64,000 bases of DNA from Cellulophaga sp. BC115SP (GCF_009905545.1 NZ_JAAALB010000001.1:310001-374000), one strand, 5' to 3'. Shown: positions 44,182-56,310, counted from the first letter of the stretch. Notes: a model not told the origin generated them from the sequence alone. Numbers and translations: made by a program.

Positions 44182-47100
44182 ATGCTAACAAAAATAATAG
44201 ACAGACCTGTGCTGGCTACGGTGATTTCGATTGTCATTGTAGTACTAGGATTTGTGGGTCTCGACAGACTCTCTGTCACTCGTTTCCCAGATATTTCGCC
44301 CCCAACCGTAATGGTATCTGGCTCGTATCCAGGGGGTAATAGCGAAACTGTGATACGCTCAGTAGTAACACCACTCGAAGAACAAATCAACGGGGTAGAA
44401 AATATGCAGTACATCAAATCTACGGCTAGTAATGATGGTACATTTTCTATTTCGGTTATCTTCAAACAGGGTGTAAATCCTGACCAAGCGGCTGTAAACG
44501 TACAAAACCGTGTACAACAAGCCACTCCTATTTTGCCACAGGAAGTAATCCGTATGGGTCTTACTACCTCGAAGCAGCAAAATAGTATGATTCTGATTTT
44601 CAACTTGTTTACAGAAGATAACAACAAATACGATGAAACCTTTTTGCAAAACTATGCCAATATCAACCTAATTCCGCAAGTCAAACGTGTACCGGGAGTT
44701 GGTCAAGCCATGGTATTTGGGGCAAAAGATTATTCGATGCGTATTTGGTTGAATCCTCGCAAAATGGCAAGTTATGGTCTTACGCCAGCCGAAGTTTCTG
44801 CTGCCATTGCAGACCAAAGTTTGGAGGCTTCTCCAGGTCGTTTGGGCGAAGAATCAGATGCTCCACTCGAATATGTGATTCGCTATAAAGGAAAGAAAAA
44901 CTTGCCAGAAGACTATGATAATATTGTCGTAAAAAATCAAGGCAATAATATGATTCGCCTGAAAGATGTGGCTCGTGTAGAATTTGGGTCGATTTCTTAC
45001 AGTGGTAGCAACTCTTCCAACATGCGCAATGCAGTGACGATTGCGATTTTACAAACGACAGGCTCAAACGCCAATGCCATCGAAATAGGTATTGATAAAG
45101 AAATTGAACGATTGTCAAAATCCTTCCCACCAAGCATCAAATGTTCAAAACTGATCAGTACCAAAGAGCGTTTGGATGAGGCGACGAATCAGGTAAAATC
45201 TACCTTGTTCGAAGCCTTTATTTTGGTATTTATCGTAGTGTTTGTGTTTTTGCAAGATTTTCGTTCTACCCTTATTCCTGCCATTGCAGTGCCTGTGGCG
45301 ATTATTGGTACGTTCTTTTTCTTATTAGTCTTAGGTTTTACGATCAATATCCTCACCCTATTTGCCTTGGTATTGGCCATCGGTATTGTGGTCGATGACG
45401 CCATTGTGGTAGTGGAGGCTGTGCATAGTAAAATGGAAGGTAGTGATATGAGCGCCAAAGAAGCTACGCATTCTGCCATGAGCGAAATCACTGGGGCAGT
45501 TGTATCTATTACCTTGGTGATGTCGGCGGTATTTATTCCGATTGGCTTTATGACTGGTTCGGCAGGGATTTTTTATAAACAATTTGCTTATACACTTGCC
45601 ATTTCTATCATTATTTCGGCAGTAAATGCTTTGACACTGACACCTGCATTATGTGCACTTTTATTGAAAAATAATCATGCAACTGAGCATCATGGAGAAA
45701 AGAAAAAGCTAGGTTTTGGACAAAGATTTTATGTAGCGTTTAACTACGGCTTCAGTAATTTCACGAATCGCTATGTTAAAATCATTCGCTTTTTGGCACT
45801 ACGTAAATGGTTGGCCGCGGCATTGGTGACAATCGTGATCGCTGCTTCGGCATGGGTAATGAACTCCACGCCAAGAAGTTTTGTGCCTATGGAAGACGAC
45901 AATATGTTTACTTACGTATTGAGTATGCCTCCAGGAACAGCCCTTACCCCTACCACGCAGGTTGCCAACAAAATCAATAAACTTTTGTCTGAACTCGAAG
46001 CCGTTGAAGACAATACTGCAATTACAGGTTTTAACCTTTTGAATAACAGTACTAGTCCCGCTTATGCAGTAGGTTTTGTCAAACTCAAACCTAAAAAACT
46101 TCGTGGTAAAGTACAAGATATAGACGAGTTGATGGGAGTAGTTAATCAAAAGCTGTCTGTCATTAAAGAAGGAATGGTCATGACGATGCGCCTTCCACCG
46201 GTTGATGGTTATGGTATGACCAACGGTGCTGAGATTGTATTGCAAGACCGTAAAGGTAGAAGTCCAAATGTTCTTAAAGCTAAATCGGACGAAGTAATTG
46301 CCGAACTCATGAAAGTACCGGGTGTTGCATCGGCTTACACCGTATTCCGTACTGACTATCCTCAGCTAGAGCTCGAAGTAGACGAAGACAAAGCCAAACA
46401 AATGGGCTTAGGTGTTAGTCAGGTATTGGGTACAGTTCAAAGTTATTTTGCTGGAGACCAAAGTTTGAACTTCTCAAGATTCGGAAAATTCTATCGTGTC
46501 AACATCAAAGCTGATGGCGTGTTTAGAATGGACGAGCAGGCTTTTGATGAAATTTATGTCAAAAATCCACAAGGACAAATGGTTCCTGTCAAGTCAGTAG
46601 TAAAACTCAACAAGGTTTACGGACCAGAGGCTGTGAGCCGCTACAACCTATACAACGCCTTGACGATTTATGTGAATGCTATGCCAGGCACAAGTAACGG
46701 CGCATTGATGGATAATTTGGAAAAAGTGCTAGACAAACTTCCAGCCGATTATAGTTATGAGTGGACAGGTTTGAGCTTGGAAGAAAAAGCTTCTGGCAAC
46801 CAAACCTTGGGCATTTTAGGACTGTGTTTACTATTTGTCTATCTCTTGTTATCTGCACAATATGAAAGTTATTTATTACCAATGGCAGTGCTTTTGTCTA
46901 TTCCTACTGGTTTGTTAGGTGCCTTTTTAGGTATCAGAAGTATCGGTTTGGATAATAACATCTATGTACAAATCGGGATGATTATGTTGATTGGTTTGCT
47001 AGCTAAAAACGCCATTTTGATTGTAGAGTTTGCCGTGCAACGTCGTCGCGCTGGGCTAAGTATTTTAGAATCTGCCGTTGATGCCTCACGAGCACGTTTA

Positions 47101-47310
47101 CGTCCTATCATCATGACCTCTTTTGCCTTTATTGTCGGTATGATTCCATTGATGATTTCTGAAGGAGGAACGGCCACAGGTAACCATTCGATTAGTACGA
47201 GTGCGGCGATGGGGATGTTGAGTGGGGTTGTCCTTGGGATTGTTATTATTCCTATTCTGTATATGTTTTTCCAGTTTTTACAAGAACAAGTAACAGGAAA
47301 AAAGGCGTAA
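44182..47310 (+). CDS. RND efflux pump, HAE1/AcrB family (second system)
   Basis: A 1042-residue pump starting MLTKIIDRPVLATVISIVIV. It shows the usual internal repeat, helix 4 aspartates in GIVVDDAIVVVEAVHSKMEGS, and LIGLLAKNAILIVEFAVQRR in helix 10-11. The porter segment SVTRFPDISPPTVMVSGSYPGG matches HAE1 members. It is similar in plan to the pump at 13680 but clearly distinct in sequence, so the two are not a recent duplication. It likely exports drugs or metabolites under LytS/LytTR control. Confidence 0.95.
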   Translation: MLTKIIDRPVLATVISIVIVVLGFVGLDRLSVTRFPDISPPTVMVSGSYPGGNSETVIRSVVTPLEEQINGVENMQYIKSTASNDGTFSISVIFKQGVNPDQAAVNVQNRVQQATPILPQEVIRMGLTTSKQQNSMILIFNLFTEDNNKYDETFLQNYANINLIPQVKRVPGVGQAMVFGAKDYSMRIWLNPRKMASYGLTPAEVSAAIADQSLEASPGRLGEESDAPLEYVIRYKGKKNLPEDYDNIVVKNQGNNMIRLKDVARVEFGSISYSGSNSSNMRNAVTIAILQTTGSNANAIEIGIDKEIERLSKSFPPSIKCSKLISTKERLDEATNQVKSTLFEAFILVFIVVFVFLQDFRSTLIPAIAVPVAIIGTFFFLLVLGFTINILTLFALVLAIGIVVDDAIVVVEAVHSKMEGSDMSAKEATHSAMSEITGAVVSITLVMSAVFIPIGFMTGSAGIFYKQFAYTLAISIIISAVNALTLTPALCALLLKNNHATEHHGEKKKLGFGQRFYVAFNYGFSNFTNRYVKIIRFLALRKWLAAALVTIVIAASAWVMNSTPRSFVPMEDDNMFTYVLSMPPGTALTPTTQVANKINKLLSELEAVEDNTAITGFNLLNNSTSPAYAVGFVKLKPKKLRGKVQDIDELMGVVNQKLSVIKEGMVMTMRLPPVDGYGMTNGAEIVLQDRKGRSPNVLKAKSDEVIAELMKVPGVASAYTVFRTDYPQLELEVDEDKAKQMGLGVSQVLGTVQSYFAGDQSLNFSRFGKFYRVNIKADGVFRMDEQAFDEIYVKNPQGQMVPVKSVVKLNKVYGPEAVSRYNLYNALTIYVNAMPGTSNGALMDNLEKVLDKLPADYSYEWTGLSLEEKASGNQTLGILGLCLLFVYLLLSAQYESYLLPMAVLLSIPTGLLGAFLGIRSIGLDNNIYVQIGMIMLIGLLAKNAILIVEFAVQRRRAGLSILESAVDASRARLRPIIMTSFAFIVGMIPLMISEGGTATGNHSISTSAAMGMLSGVVLGIVIIPILYMFFQFLQEQVTGKKA

Positions 47311-47357
47311 GGAAATACGGAAAAGCATATTTTCTAATTTTAGAAAAGAACATAAAC

Positions 47358-48761
47358 ATGAAACTAACAAAATATATCAGTATAGGATTGATCGCCTTGC
47401 TTTCGGCCTGTACTGTTGGCAAAAAATACAGTCGCCCCGATGTGAGTATGCCTGAGCATTTCAGAAACTCCATTTCGACTACAGCGGACTCTGTTCAGTT
47501 GCCTTGGAGAACTTTTTTTAAAGAACCTCAATTGGTAGGTTTGATAGAAAAAGCCCTTGCCAAAAACAACGATGTATCTGTAGCGGTGTTGACTATACGC
47601 CAACTTGATTTGAATTACCAGCAAGCAAAGCTAGGCTTATACCCAAACCTTGATTTTAGTCTAGGAGCCAACAGAACTTGGCTCTCAAAAAATTCCTTAA
47701 ACGGCTCTTTGAGTGAGCAATTTCTAGGAACGGCATATATGGACGATTACAGTGCTACAGTACGTTTGTCATGGGAGGCTGATATTTGGGGAAAAGCCAA
47801 AAACCATAAGGAGTCGGCATTGGCGGAGTATTTTATGCAAAAAGAAAATCTTTCAGCGCTCAAAACTCGCTTGATTGCTCAAGTAGCACAAGCCTATTTT
47901 AATCTTTTGACACTGGACGAACAACTTTCGGTTGCCAAAAAGAATATTGCATTCGCCGACACAGCCTTGACAATGATTCGTTTACAATACCAATCTGGAC
48001 AAACCTCCTCCTTGGCGGTAGAACAGGCAGAGGCACAGAAAAAGACCGCAGAATTATTGATTCCTGTAGCCAAACAAGCGATTTCGGCACAGGAAAATGC
48101 GCTTAGTATTTTATGTGGAGAATATCCTACTAGCATCGAACGCACCAAAAGTATGCAAGAGGCGCTACCGACTGCCTTATTTAATGAGGGAGTTCCCGCC
48201 AATTTGCTCAGTCGTCGTCCCGATGTAAAAGCCAGCGAATATGCTGTAATTTCGGCCAATGCCAAGATGAATTTAGCAAACATTGCCATGTATCCAAGCA
48301 TTAGTTTGACGCCTTCCATTGGAGCAAACTCTTTCAAACTAAATACATGGTTCGATTTACCAGGCTCATTAATCAAAACCGTGGGAGTAAACCTCACACA
48401 ACCAATTTTTAATAAAAAAGCCTTACAAACTGCCTTTGAGGTTTCGACGATAGAAAGAGAAAAAGCTGTTTTGAATTTTAGACAGAGCTTAGTGAACGCC
48501 GTTGGAGAAGTTTCAACCGCTTTGAGCAGAGGCACCGCAGCCAAGGAACGTTTGGAACTGATTCAATCAAAAAACAGTATGCTTTCCAAGGCCACCAAAG
48601 ATGCTTTATTACTCTATAAAAACGGTATGGCAAGCTATCTGGAGGTGATTACAACGCTCAATAATTCCCTCCAAAATGAGTTAGACGCCATCAGTGTTCG
48701 TAAAGAGCAATTCGATGCAAGTACTGAGTTATACCGTTCATTAGGCGGTGGCGTAGAATAG
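47358..48761 (+). CDS. outer-membrane efflux channel, TolC/NodT family lipoprotein (second system)
   Basis: A 467-residue channel with lipoprotein signal MKLTKYISIGLIALLSAC (Cys18). The mature start TVGKKYSRPDVSMPEHF and WRTFFKEPQLVGLIEKALAKNNDVSVA are typical of NodT-type factors, as are VPANLLSRRPDVKASEYAVISANAKMN and the end STELYRSLGGGVE. It starts 47 bp after the pump gene and completes the tripartite system. Confidence 0.93.
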   Translation: MKLTKYISIGLIALLSACTVGKKYSRPDVSMPEHFRNSISTTADSVQLPWRTFFKEPQLVGLIEKALAKNNDVSVAVLTIRQLDLNYQQAKLGLYPNLDFSLGANRTWLSKNSLNGSLSEQFLGTAYMDDYSATVRLSWEADIWGKAKNHKESALAEYFMQKENLSALKTRLIAQVAQAYFNLLTLDEQLSVAKKNIAFADTALTMIRLQYQSGQTSSLAVEQAEAQKKTAELLIPVAKQAISAQENALSILCGEYPTSIERTKSMQEALPTALFNEGVPANLLSRRPDVKASEYAVISANAKMNLANIAMYPSISLTPSIGANSFKLNTWFDLPGSLIKTVGVNLTQPIFNKKALQTAFEVSTIEREKAVLNFRQSLVNAVGEVSTALSRGTAAKERLELIQSKNSMLSKATKDALLLYKNGMASYLEVITTLNNSLQNELDAISVRKEQFDASTELYRSLGGGVE

Positions 48762-49103
48762 TTTTTGAGTGAACAGGAACAAAGTGTCTAAGGCACAAAG
48801 TGATTTTCTAAAATACCTAACCCCTACTGTAGAGACGTTGCATGCAACGTCTACCAACTAGTGTTTTGTGTTGTAGCCGCAACCCTTGCAGTTGCCATTT
48901 TGAATGTGACAACCGCAAGAATTGCAGCTACGCAAAAGATCAATCTTCACACTGCACTCATTAGCAAGCAATTATCGAAGAGAAAAATCCCTTAAAATAT
49001 TTTTTCTTACTACAAACCTATTGGGAGCCGTTGCGTGCAACGGCTCTACTAATTTCACTTATTTTTTACTTACTTTGTATCTCTCCTTCAAACCCTATTT
49101 ACC
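48762..49103. repeat. repeat-filled gap after the second efflux operon
   Basis: Three repeats fill this 342-bp gap. A perfect 20-bp palindrome AGACGTTGCATGCAACGTCT is at 48833-48852. A hairpin element GCAACCCTTGCAGTTGCC to GACAACCGCAAGAATTGC is at 48866-48925, related to 7290-7350. A second palindrome GAGCCGTTGC-GT-GCAACGGCTC is at 49025-49046. A Cys-rich reading frame across the hairpin is not called as a gene. The kptA promoter must lie at the right end. Confidence 0.65.
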
Positions 49104-49640
49104 ATGCCTAACTTAACACATATCAGCAAATTACTCAGCAAAATCCTTCGCCATCAGCCTGATTTGATAGGTATTCAATTGGATGAAAATGGCTGGGTAG
49201 AGGTATCTACTCTATTACAAAATCTGGCGAAACACCAAACCTCCATTTCGTTCGAACAACTAAAGGAAGTGGTGGATACTAATAATAAAAAAAGGTTTTC
49301 CTTCAATGATGATTTCTCAAAAATCAGAGCTAATCAAGGACATTCTATAGAGGTAGATTTGGCTTTACAGACACAAATTCCTCCTGATATTTTATATCAT
49401 GGTACCGTTGAAAAAAATCTTACTTCGATTTTTGAAAAGGGTCTTTCAAAAATGAACAGACAGCATGTGCATCTAAGTGCTGATACCGAAACTGCTCAAA
49501 AAGTAGGTATGCGTCATGGAAAGCCCATAATTTTAAAAATTGAAAGCAAAAAAATGTATGACCAAGGCTATGTTTTCTATCTTTCAGAAAATTATGTTTG
49601 GCTAATAGACAGCGTTCCTAGTGAGTTTATTCAGTTATAA
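49104..49640 (+). CDS. kptA: RNA 2'-phosphotransferase KptA/Tpt1
   Basis: A 178-residue protein matching KptA over its whole length. The conserved catalytic residues are present: Arg16-His17 in SKILRHQP, Arg75 in IRANQGHS and Arg137 in VGMRHGKP, with LYHGT and HVHLS in the NAD-binding half. The enzyme transfers an RNA 2'-phosphate to NAD, giving ADP-ribose 1'',2''-cyclic phosphate. Its eukaryotic role is tRNA splicing; the bacterial role is not settled. It is isolated here, with no RNA ligase or splicing partner nearby. Confidence 0.93.
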   Translation: MPNLTHISKLLSKILRHQPDLIGIQLDENGWVEVSTLLQNLAKHQTSISFEQLKEVVDTNNKKRFSFNDDFSKIRANQGHSIEVDLALQTQIPPDILYHGTVEKNLTSIFEKGLSKMNRQHVHLSADTETAQKVGMRHGKPIILKIESKKMYDQGYVFYLSENYVWLIDSVPSEFIQL

Positions 49641-49765
49641 GTAGACAATAAAGATTTAATGATAGGCTTTCAGCAGCCAGCTATGGGCATTCCGCAAAAT
49701 ATTTTGAAACTTTTAGCCTACTGTATATTGCTTAATGCCTACAGCTTACAATCTAAAGCGTATTT
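49641..49765. repeat. AGGC-type intergenic repeat
   Basis: Between kptA and the DHFR-like gene, the words TAGGCTTTCAGCAGCC, TTTTAGCCTACTG and TTAATGCCTACAGCTTA repeat in opposite orientations. The segment GCTTACAATCTAAAGCGTAT resembles GCCTAGAGCGTATT upstream of arsR. Confidence 0.45.
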
Positions 49766-50305
49766 ATGAAAACACAAAATTCAGTTTACATTGCTCAAAG
49801 TCTCGATGGTTATATCGCCGATAAACATGGAGGTATCGCTTGGCTCGATTCAGTTCCTAATCCTGAGGGCGACGATATGGGTTATTTTGATTTCGCTAAT
49901 CGCATGGATGCGCTAGTAATGGGGCGTGTTACCTTCGAAACAGTCTGTGGCTTTGACTGCGATTGGCCCTACACCAAACCTGTATTTGTATTGAGTAATA
50001 CCCTTTCCGAAATTCCAGAAGCTTATTTAGGGAAAGCATTTCTTGTCAAAGGAACACTCACCGAGATATTAGCTCAAATTAATGAGAAGGGCTACTCTCG
50101 ACTTTATATTGATGGAGGAAAAACTATTCAACATTTTTTGAAAGAAGACCTTATCGATGAAATGATTATTACGACTTTTCCCTTATTACTCGGAGGAGGA
50201 TACTCTCTTTTTGGTGATCTTCATGAAACCTTGACCTTCGAACTGACCTCTTCTCGCATCTGTTTAGGGAGTTTGGTTCAATCTCATTTTATTAGAAAAA
50301 GATAA
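49766..50305 (+). CDS. dihydrofolate reductase family protein (RibD C-terminal fold)
   Basis: A 179-residue protein: VYIAQSLDGYIADKHGGIAWLD at the N-terminus, the NADPH-binding VMGRVTFETV and the glycine-rich LYIDGGKTIQHFLKEDLIDEMIITTFPLLLGGGYSLFG. This is the YyaP/YwjB-like branch of the RibD C-terminal/DHFR family, with NADPH-dependent reductase activity on an unknown substrate. True DHFRs for folate have a different active-site pattern. It stands alone between kptA and katG. Confidence 0.88.
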   Translation: MKTQNSVYIAQSLDGYIADKHGGIAWLDSVPNPEGDDMGYFDFANRMDALVMGRVTFETVCGFDCDWPYTKPVFVLSNTLSEIPEAYLGKAFLVKGTLTEILAQINEKGYSRLYIDGGKTIQHFLKEDLIDEMIITTFPLLLGGGYSLFGDLHETLTFELTSSRICLGSLVQSHFIRKR

Positions 50306-52919
<2,614 letters not shown>

Positions 52920-52949
52920 TGATTGACTAGATTATTAAGTTGGTGAATA

Positions 52950-52987
52950 AAACCCGACGGTCGCTTGACTGTCGGGTTTTTGTTTTT
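52950..52987 (+). terminator. katG terminator
   Basis: AAACCCGAC and GTCGGGTTT, extended by GTC/GAC and one G-T pair, followed by TTGTTTTTT, form a strong intrinsic terminator 31 bp after the katG stop codon. Confidence 0.9.
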
Positions 52988-53174
52988 TAGAAAATATTCC
53001 CTCCCATTTTTCTCAAGTTTATCCTGCCAAATCCCCAATCTGTCGGAAAGGTTTTCTAAAAATTTAGTGTTTTGATTTGTTTTGAATCAGAAATCAAACA
53101 AAATCTTGTTCAACAATTCACTAAATTTAACTTAGCATTCTTTGCCTCCGCAAAGCTTGTTTATCCCAATAGCC

Positions 53175-55337
53175 ATGAACAATAAACCGACTTTTGAAAA
53201 AACTTTTGAAGCTGATTCTATCAATCTTCTAGACTTGCAAAACTTTACTGGTGACCTCGAATTGATTGCGCATGATGAGAATACCATTAAAGTAGAAATC
53301 TATGCGAGTGTCAGAAGTATTTTTACCTTTTTTATCTACAGTGATCCTCTCTTGGAATTTGACTTTGATACACACGATTTGCGTTTTGAACAATCGGGCG
53401 ATACTTTCAGTATTTATGCTAAACCACGATACTTTAATGTGTTCAACTGGTTTAATTTTCAAAGTACTTCTTTTCGAATCTATATTCCCACTCGTTTGAG
53501 TTCCCAAACCAAAACATTCGGGGGCGATGTCTCGCTGAAAGGTATTGGAGGTAATCACTTTTTTGAAACATGGGGTGGAAAAATTTTGGCACAAAACACC
53601 GTGGGTAACCTCAAAGGAAAAACGATGGGTGGCAAAATCGAGCTTATTTCTTGCCAAGGAAGCATCGATGTGTCTACGATGGGCGGCAATATTTTTGTGG
53701 CAAATAACCAAGCTGATATTCGTTTGGATACGAAAGGAGGCAATATGCTCGTCCAAAATCATAAGGGTTCTATTAATGGTTCGAGCTGGGGTGGTAAAAT
53801 AGAAGCTTTTGGCGTAGAGGGTTCTTTCGAATGTCATACCTTGGGTGGTAATATTCGTCTGAATGATATTCATGGAAATATTGGCGTAAGTACCAAAGGA
53901 GGTAATATTTTCGCTGATATTCAATCGTTACATCAATACGCTTGGTTTGATACTTCGGGGGGAAATATTAAAATCACCATGCCTCTCAACCAACCCATGA
54001 ATTTGGATGTTTCGGGAAGTCGTATTCAGTTACCACCTCTTTCCGATTTTAAGGGTTTGATGACCAATGACACCATTCATGGTACTATCCTCGGAGGCGG
54101 ACCAACGGTAAGCGTCAAAACCTTGGGAGGTAAAATCAAGATTCGTGAAAACAATCAACCATACGAGCCAATTCGACCAAATGACACTACTGTTAAAGAT
54201 GCCCATAAAACTAACATCAACCTCGAAAAAAAGCCTTTAGATAGCCCAAAAGCTACTTTTTCAACACCTGTTAACCAATTTGACATGGTAGACAGACCTA
54301 AACCCTTTGGTCTAAAACCACCTTATGACCTTGGATTTAGTGTTATTTTTTGTTTGCTTGTCGGTTACGGCATTACAAGTATTGCTTATTTTACCTTAGA
54401 AATTTTAGGTAAATGGCAAATTGATTTTTCAGCTATTCAGCCAGATATGGTGCTTTTAACCACCGCGGCTGGACTTTCGGCGACGTTGGCTTGTTACATT
54501 TTTTTGACATTCATCGAGCCAAAAATCCCGCTCGATGAAGTCAAGTTTTTACCACTGATGGGCTGTGCGTTTGCTTCTTCCGAAATTATTCAATGGAGTA
54601 TTTTACAAACTAATGTTTGGGCATTTAGTGTACCTATGGCTATGTATTTTTATTTGGCATTACCTGCTTTTATTAGTTGGGCATTTTTATATTATTGGTT
54701 TCAACATCGTAATATCAACCGTAAAATTTCTGAAAAAGAATATCAATTACTCAACTTAGAAAAGCTTAAATCAAAAGCGCAACTAGATGCCTTGGAAGCC
54801 AAAATCAATCCTCATTTTTTGTACAATGCCTTAAACAGTATTGCAGGGTTGATTCATGAACAACCGAATCAAGCTGAAGAAATGACCATACAATTATCCA
54901 AGCTTTTTAGATATACGACGGGTCGAACCGAAGAAAGTTTTCATACGCTTTTTGATGAACTTGAAATCATAAGAGCTTATTTGAGTATCGAAGAAGTACG
55001 TTTTGGTCACCGTCTCTCCTACACTATCGCTTGTGATGAAAGTTTGTATTCTCAACAAATTCCTCGATTTTTACTACAACCCTTGGTCGAAAATGCCATT
55101 AAACATGGTATTTCAAAAATAGCCGAGAAAGGTATTATCGAAGTCAACATTAAACAAGACAATGACTTGCTAACCATTCAGATTCAAGATAATGGGCCCG
55201 ATTTTGCAGAAACCTTAGGCGGTGGTTTTGGCTTGAGAAGTGTCAAGGAAAAACTTAAATTGCTTTATGGCAACAAGGCTTCTTTGGAACTAAAAAACAA
55301 CCCCAAAATCATCGAAATTCTTATCATGAATCGATAA
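53175..55337 (+). CDS. sensor histidine kinase with N-terminal DUF4097-like beta-helix
   Basis: About 720 residues from the ATG at 53175 (MNNKPTFEKTFEADSI). Residues to about 340 form a repetitive domain in which TxGGxI or GGNI recurs every 18-25 residues (TFGGDVSLKG, TWGGKILAQN, TMGGKIELIS, TMGGNIFVAN, TKGGNMLVQN), as in DUF4097/putative adhesin beta-helices. Four transmembrane segments follow (about 385-525), then a LytS-type kinase with INPHFLYNALNSIAGL, LLQPLVENAIKHG and GGFGLRSVKEKL. No signal peptide is present and the number of helices is even, so the beta-helix appears cytoplasmic. The LytTR gene at 55466 is its partner. Confidence 0.87.
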   Translation: MNNKPTFEKTFEADSINLLDLQNFTGDLELIAHDENTIKVEIYASVRSIFTFFIYSDPLLEFDFDTHDLRFEQSGDTFSIYAKPRYFNVFNWFNFQSTSFRIYIPTRLSSQTKTFGGDVSLKGIGGNHFFETWGGKILAQNTVGNLKGKTMGGKIELISCQGSIDVSTMGGNIFVANNQADIRLDTKGGNMLVQNHKGSINGSSWGGKIEAFGVEGSFECHTLGGNIRLNDIHGNIGVSTKGGNIFADIQSLHQYAWFDTSGGNIKITMPLNQPMNLDVSGSRIQLPPLSDFKGLMTNDTIHGTILGGGPTVSVKTLGGKIKIRENNQPYEPIRPNDTTVKDAHKTNINLEKKPLDSPKATFSTPVNQFDMVDRPKPFGLKPPYDLGFSVIFCLLVGYGITSIAYFTLEILGKWQIDFSAIQPDMVLLTTAAGLSATLACYIFLTFIEPKIPLDEVKFLPLMGCAFASSEIIQWSILQTNVWAFSVPMAMYFYLALPAFISWAFLYYWFQHRNINRKISEKEYQLLNLEKLKSKAQLDALEAKINPHFLYNALNSIAGLIHEQPNQAEEMTIQLSKLFRYTTGRTEESFHTLFDELEIIRAYLSIEEVRFGHRLSYTIACDESLYSQQIPRFLLQPLVENAIKHGISKIAEKGIIEVNIKQDNDLLTIQIQDNGPDFAETLGGGFGLRSVKEKLKLLYGNKASLELKNNPKIIEILIMNR

Positions 55338-55465
55338 TGAGAAGCAATATCTTGCTTTAGGCTCTAAGCATTAGGCAAAAAAGCTTCAATAAATTCATGA
55401 GAAATATTTTGCCGAGAGCCAATAGTTGAATTTTATTTTACATTCACAACTCAGCATTAATACTT
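55338..55465. repeat. short AGGC-type repeat between kinase and regulator
   Basis: TTTAGGCTCTAAGCATTAGGC (55358 onward) is another copy of the dispersed degenerate repeat, so the kinase and regulator genes are separated by 128 bp instead of overlapping like the pair at 40905-42751. Confidence 0.45.
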
Positions 55466-56224
55466 ATGCCATACAAAACTATATTAATCGACGATGAACC
55501 TATTTCAATCAATCGTATCAAAAGGTTATTGAAAGAATATGACGATACCTTTGAAATCATTGGCGAAGCACTCAACGGACAAGAAGGGCTGGAAATGATA
55601 GAAGACCTCAGACCTGATTTGATATTTTTAGATATTGAAATGCCTATTTTGACTGGTTTTGAAATGCTCGAAAGACTTACTTTCATGCCGATTGTGATTT
55701 TTGTGACGGCTTATGATCAATTTGCCATTAAGGCATTTGAAGAAAATTCTATTGATTATTTATTAAAACCTATCGAAAAATCTCGCTTGGATAAAGCCGT
55801 TCAAAAGCTTCAGAAATTTACAGAAAATCAATCCGTCCAACTGTCGATTGACAGCCTTCAAAGCCTTACAGAACTTCTTAAACCTAAAAAAGACATTCAT
55901 TCTATTTCTGTAAAGCAAGGTGATAAAATCTTAATCATTGCCTTACAAGACATTGCCTTTTTTCAGGCCGATGACAAATATGTTTTTTTACATACCCTCG
56001 ATAATAAACAGTATATCACCAATTATACCATCAGCAACCTAACCGAAAAACTCCCTTCGCATTTTATCAGAATTAGTCGTTCGAGTATCGTGAATGGTAA
56101 CCAAATTAGAGAATTAGAAAAGCATTTTAGTGGAAAATACCTCGTAGCGCTCAACGATGGCAAGCGTACCAAATTGGAGACAGGTATCTCCTATCACGAT
56201 AATCTCAAAAGGTTTTCATTGTAG
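55466..56224 (+). CDS. LytTR-family response regulator
   Basis: A 252-residue regulator: receiver domain with TILIDDEPISINR, phospho-acceptor Asp56 (LIFLDIEMPI), VTAYDQFAIKAFEENSIDYLLKPIEKSRLD, then a LytTR domain (ISVKQGDKILIIALQDIAFFQADDKYVFLHT, FIRISRSSIVNGNQIRELEKHFSGKYLVAL). It works with the kinase encoded upstream. The stop codon is embedded in the GAGACGTTGC palindrome at 56224-56245. The target genes are not apparent from context. Confidence 0.93.
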   Translation: MPYKTILIDDEPISINRIKRLLKEYDDTFEIIGEALNGQEGLEMIEDLRPDLIFLDIEMPILTGFEMLERLTFMPIVIFVTAYDQFAIKAFEENSIDYLLKPIEKSRLDKAVQKLQKFTENQSVQLSIDSLQSLTELLKPKKDIHSISVKQGDKILIIALQDIAFFQADDKYVFLHTLDNKQYITNYTISNLTEKLPSHFIRISRSSIVNGNQIRELEKHFSGKYLVALNDGKRTKLETGISYHDNLKRFSL

Positions 56225-56310
56225 AGACGTTGCAGGCAACGTCTCCAGCAAAAGATTTACTATCATGTAAATGTCAAAACAAATATGTGAAGACGCTGCG
56301 TGCAACGTCT
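56224..56310. repeat. pair of GACGTTGC-type palindromes between convergent genes
   Basis: GAGACGTTGC-AG-GCAACGTCTC (56224-56245) and AGACGCTGCGTGCAACGTCT (56291-56310) lie in the gap between the convergent LytTR and hydroxylase genes, 45 bp apart. They are related to those at 48833, 49025 and 58749 and could terminate both transcripts. Confidence 0.8.

Noticed and set aside
13680-47310. Recent duplication of the RND operon
   Set aside because: The two pumps share family motifs but differ throughout, have different junctions and different regulators; they are separate family members.
48922-49116. A small reading frame before kptA
   Set aside because: It is made of the repeat hairpins and overlaps the kptA start; composition is not gene-like.
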